Of a stretch of DNA of 9,435 nt, positions 6,775-9,435 are shown piece by piece. Source of the stretch: JBDREF01 sp043820045 (lineage in GTDB: Bacteria; Planctomycetota; Phycisphaerae; Sedimentisphaerales; Anaerobacaceae). The stretch is taken from the NCBI GenBank assembly GCA_043820045.1, contig JBDREF010000059.1:1-9435 (forward strand), written 5' to 3'. Positions within the stretch are counted from its first letter, which is position 1, and the number at the start of each line of letters is the position of its first letter. The notes under the pieces were generated by a model. That model was given only the letters and a program-made list of their open reading frames with translations, did not search any database and was not told the origin of the DNA. Position numbers and translations under genes: made by a program.

Positions 6775-8535
6775 TTGGGCGGCGGGAACATGGCGGGGAT
6801 ACTTACCGAGACGGACATGCTCAGAAGAGTTGTCAGAAACGGCAAGGACTTCTATCGGACAAAGTTGAGCCAGATAATGTCCTCTCCCGTGGAAGGCGTA
6901 CAATCCAATTTATCCGTCCTTGGTGCGAGCGAAGTCATGGGCGAAAAGCGCATAAAACGGCTGCCGATTGTGGATGAGGGCAGGTTGGTTGGAATTGTGA
7001 CCCAGACGGACCTGGTCCGGGCCCTGACATCCTACGGCCTTTGGAGAGACGTATCGGAGATAATGAACCGAAACGTGGCCGGCATTCAGACCGGCGCGAG
7101 CGTCGCGGAAGCGGCAGAGATTATGACTTCCGGGTCGATATCCTGTGTTGTCATCCTTGATGGCGACAAAGTAGCAGGCATTCTCACGCAAAAGGATTTG
7201 CTGGGACGAGTGGTGGCTCTCAAGAGAGATCCTGCTCGTGTAAAGATAGAAGCAGTCATGTCCTCTCCGGTGACCAGCATATCCGCCGGCTATTCCGTCT
7301 TCAGCGCCAGTAAGATAATGGAGGAAATGAATGTTCGCAGGCTGGTTGTTATGAGGGGTGAGCAGTTGTGCGGCGTGGTGACTCAAACGGATATTTTCAC
7401 GGCGTTGAGGGAGAAGCTGCAGGTCGAAGAAGAAAGGAACTTCAGCTTGCTGGAGGAGTCCAAGAACAATATCTATACGACCGATTTGGACGGGGTGATA
7501 ACCTATGTTAATCCCGCATTCAGGAAACTATTGGAAGTGTCGGACCCGGCCGAACTGGTCGGCCAGCCTTTTTTGCCGAAAAGATTCTGGTTCAATTTGG
7601 AAGGAAGGAGGAAGTTCCAGGAAGATCTGAGAAACCGAAGTACTGAAAGCAGGGAACTGACTCTCAAGACTGCCGGCGGCCAGAAGCTGTACGTTACTGT
7701 CTTCTCCAGCCTTACCAGGGATATCCACGGCAGGCTCAGCGGCAGCCAGGGCATAGTGTACGACATAACCGCCAAGAAGGAGTTGGTGGCGCTGCGGGAG
7801 GCCGAGGAAGAACTTGCAAAGCTGAACCAAGACCTCGAATCGGCCGTCGCAGAGTTGAGCCGTGCGAACAAGGAGCTTCGCGAATTTGCATACATAGTGG
7901 CCCACGACTTGAAGACGCCGCTGCGGGCAATCGGGACTCTGACTGACTGGATATCGACTGATTATGCCGATAAGTTTGATGAACAAGGCAAAGAGCAGGT
8001 CCGTTTGCTCATTTCGAGAGCAAAGCAAATGAGCGCTCTTATCGATGATGTCCTGCAATATTCCAGACTCGGACAAAAAGGCGAAACGAAGCAACGGGTG
8101 AATCTGAATCTGGTCCTGTCTGAAGTGATGGCCGCAATTGGGGCGCCGGAGAACATCGAAATAATCGTCGAGAACGAGCTGCCTTCCTTGAGGTGTGACA
8201 GGACACAAGCAATCCAGATATTTCAGAACCTGCTGAGCAATGCAGTAAAGTACATGGACAAGCCCAGGGGACAAATCAAAGTTGGTTGTCTCGAGCGGGA
8301 CGATTCCTGGGAATTCAGCGTGAGCGATAACGGTCCCGGCATTGAACAGAGGCATTTTGAGAGGATATTCAAGCTGTTCCAGACGCTTTCGCCGCGCGAG
8401 GGAGTTGACAGCACGGGCATAGGACTTTCAATTGTGAGAAAGATCACTGAGTTGAATAGCGGCAGAACCTGGGTCCAATCCGAAGTCGGCAAGGGAAGCA
8501 CCTTCTTCTTCACACTTCCAAAAGTAATCTCTTGA
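6775..8535 (+). CDS. Soluble sensor histidine kinase with CBS repeats and a PAS domain, N-terminus doubtful
   Basis: The 586-residue ORF has no transmembrane helix. It starts inside a CBS domain (GGGNMAGILTETDML at 2-16) and then carries three complete CBS domains (about 28-85, 91-149 and 156-213), each ending in the G-I/V-L/V-T-Q-x-D pattern. A PAS domain follows (about 222-338, 'YTTDLDGVITYVNPAF'), then a coiled coil (about 338-372). The HisKA domain has the phospho-acceptor H377 in VAHDLKTPLRAI. The HATPase domain has N485/N489, DNGPGI (518-523), an FERIFKLFQTL segment and TGIGLSIV (547-554). All kinase motifs are intact, so autophosphorylation is expected. No response regulator is next to it. 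The TTG at 6775 has GGGA 6 nt upstream, and ATG 6790 is an alternative. An in-frame TGA at 6757 blocks extension. CBS pairs usually bind adenine nucleotides, and the divergent cdaA neighbour makes c-di-AMP a possible ligand (inference). Confidence 0.88.
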   Translation: MGGGNMAGILTETDMLRRVVRNGKDFYRTKLSQIMSSPVEGVQSNLSVLGASEVMGEKRIKRLPIVDEGRLVGIVTQTDLVRALTSYGLWRDVSEIMNRNVAGIQTGASVAEAAEIMTSGSISCVVILDGDKVAGILTQKDLLGRVVALKRDPARVKIEAVMSSPVTSISAGYSVFSASKIMEEMNVRRLVVMRGEQLCGVVTQTDIFTALREKLQVEEERNFSLLEESKNNIYTTDLDGVITYVNPAFRKLLEVSDPAELVGQPFLPKRFWFNLEGRRKFQEDLRNRSTESRELTLKTAGGQKLYVTVFSSLTRDIHGRLSGSQGIVYDITAKKELVALREAEEELAKLNQDLESAVAELSRANKELREFAYIVAHDLKTPLRAIGTLTDWISTDYADKFDEQGKEQVRLLISRAKQMSALIDDVLQYSRLGQKGETKQRVNLNLVLSEVMAAIGAPENIEIIVENELPSLRCDRTQAIQIFQNLLSNAVKYMDKPRGQIKVGCLERDDSWEFSVSDNGPGIEQRHFERIFKLFQTLSPREGVDSTGIGLSIVRKITELNSGRTWVQSEVGKGSTFFFTLPKVIS

Positions 8536-8560
8536 CGCCACAGTCGTTCCGGCGCATAAT
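8532..8560 (+). promoter_or_regulatory. Promoter of the WYL regulator, overlapping the kinase stop codon
   Basis: TTGACG (8532-8537), a 17-nt spacer and CATAAT (8555-8560) match the sigma-70 consensus at 5 of 6 positions in each hexamer, with ideal spacing. The -35 element includes the TGA stop of the kinase gene. The predicted transcript starts near 8567, about 110 nt before the ATG at 8680, so the regulator can be expressed independently of the kinase. Confidence 0.6.
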
Positions 8561-8679
8561 GTTAATGTTGAGTTAGCTGTAGTATGAAGCTGGTCGGGGT
8601 CTTGCAAATTACCCGGCCTCGCTCGATTGATGTTGTGTGGGCAGAACGCATTGCCGAACAAGGAACTGCAACAGTTGAG

Positions 8680-9435
8680 ATGCGAATCGTGAAGCATAGC
8701 AAGATTCACAGACTGATGCGAATTCTCACGACACTGCAGTCTGGCAAAGGCTGTACCGTCGATGACTTGTCGAGGATGTTTGGGGCCAGCCGGCGGACAA
8801 TCTTTCGCGATCTTAAAGAGCTGCAGGATATCGGCGTGCCGTATCGTCATGATGCCAGGACGGGCGTCTATACTATCGCGCCGGAATATTTCCTGCCGCC
8901 GGCGGATTTGAACATTGAGGAGGCGCTGAGCCTGCTTCTGCTGGCCGAGAAAGTGAGCGACCAGATACAGTTGCCGTTCAGGAGAGCGGCTCTGCAGGCG
9001 GCCTTGAAAATCGAAAATAACCTGCCCGTTGAAATTAGACAACATTGCAGCAGCGTTTTGAGGAATATTTCCACCAGAGCCGACGTCCAGGCATCCATCC
9101 GACATAATGGAAGGTTCGACAAGATCTTTGCACAATTACAGGAAGCTGTCGCCAACAGACGGAAAGTGAACATTCGCTACAACTCGCTTCTTGACGGCGG
9201 TGCTGTTGACCTAAAGCTGTGTCCCTACCACCTGCTCTATGACAACGGAACCTGGCATGTGCTGGGCCGCTCCGAGACCCACAACAACATCCACACGTTC
9301 GAGCTTAACCACATCAGTGAATTGAAGACTACGAAAGAATGCTTCCTGGTCGATGAGGAATTCGATGTTTCCGAATATCTCGGCAGGGCCTGGTCAACCA
9401 TGCCGGAGGGCCAGATCTACAACGTCAAGCTGCTG
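8680..9435 (+). CDS. HTH-WYL domain transcriptional regulator (C-terminus beyond window)
   Basis: The 252 codons are open to the right edge, so the gene is partial. Residues about 9-64 form a DeoR-like winged helix-turn-helix: IHRLMRILTTLQSGKG, then TVDDLSRMFGASRRTIFRDL as the recognition unit (26-45) and RTGVYTI as the wing. After a helical linker (EEALSLLLLAEKV), the WYL domain runs from about 146 (FDKIFAQLQEAV) through PYHLLYDNGTWHVLG around W192. Its C-terminal extension begins near VSEYLGRAW. The name-giving W-Y-L triad reads W192-H193-V194. WYL proteins bind DNA and often sense nucleotide or nucleic-acid ligands; target and ligand are unknown here. ATG 8680 gives the usual N-terminus but has only a distant AGGA. 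An in-frame ATG at 8584 would add 32 atypical residues. No defence or CRISPR genes are visible nearby. Confidence 0.88.
   Translation, partial: MRIVKHSKIHRLMRILTTLQSGKGCTVDDLSRMFGASRRTIFRDLKELQDIGVPYRHDARTGVYTIAPEYFLPPADLNIEEALSLLLLAEKVSDQIQLPFRRAALQAALKIENNLPVEIRQHCSSVLRNISTRADVQASIRHNGRFDKIFAQLQEAVANRRKVNIRYNSLLDGGAVDLKLCPYHLLYDNGTWHVLGRSETHNNIHTFELNHISELKTTKECFLVDEEFDVSEYLGRAWSTMPEGQIYNVKLL

Noticed and set aside
8428..9135. A 235-codon minus-strand open frame spanning the kinase end and the WYL gene.
   Set aside because: It overlaps two well-supported plus-strand genes and the promoter between them, and its translation shows no domain pattern.

Overview
The window looks like a chromosomal segment of a free-living planctomycete, most likely of the Phycisphaerae/Sedimentisphaerales kind. 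This is inferred from three things: the secreted LamG-plus-fibronectin-like protein at the left edge, whose 'HDVYLG..FDDVNNGT' and 'YYWRIDEVNE' phrases are typical of that group; a moderate GC content; and weak or absent Shine-Dalgarno sites on several genes. No mobile element, CRISPR array, tRNA or rRNA is visible.

Layout. Positions 1-1053 (minus) hold the N-terminal part of a secreted LamG protein that runs off the left edge. A 362-bp intergenic region separates it from the divergent der (ribosome-assembly GTPase, 1416-2771, plus), which is followed 48 bp later by cstA (carbon-starvation/peptide or pyruvate transporter, 2820-4454, plus). Converging on cstA with a 17-bp gap is a two-gene minus-strand unit: cdaA (membrane diadenylate cyclase, 5560-6345) followed by cdaR (YbbR-like regulator, 4472-5524). 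This is the conserved c-di-AMP synthesis pair, here without an adjacent glmM. Divergent from cdaA lies a soluble hybrid sensor of CBS repeats, a PAS domain and a histidine kinase (6775-8535, plus). Last is an HTH-WYL transcriptional regulator (8680 to the right edge, plus) with its own promoter-like sequence overlapping the kinase stop codon.

Most interesting region. The cdaA-kinase intergenic region is dense in structure. It has an exact TTGACA-N17-TATAAT promoter for cdaA, CGGCCG-centred direct repeats around its -35 element, and a roughly 110-nt cdaA leader. That leader can fold into a stem enclosing two hairpins just before an AAAGGA ribosome-binding site and a GTG start. The cyclase has an intact RHR motif but reads D-M-A where the family normally has D-G-A. 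The divergent kinase has three complete CBS domains and the second half of a fourth; the missing first half appears to be encoded immediately upstream in another frame, pointing to a frameshift. Because some CBS modules in other bacteria bind c-di-AMP, the pairing of a c-di-AMP synthase with a CBS-histidine kinase suggests, as inference only, a c-di-AMP or adenine-nucleotide sensing circuit.
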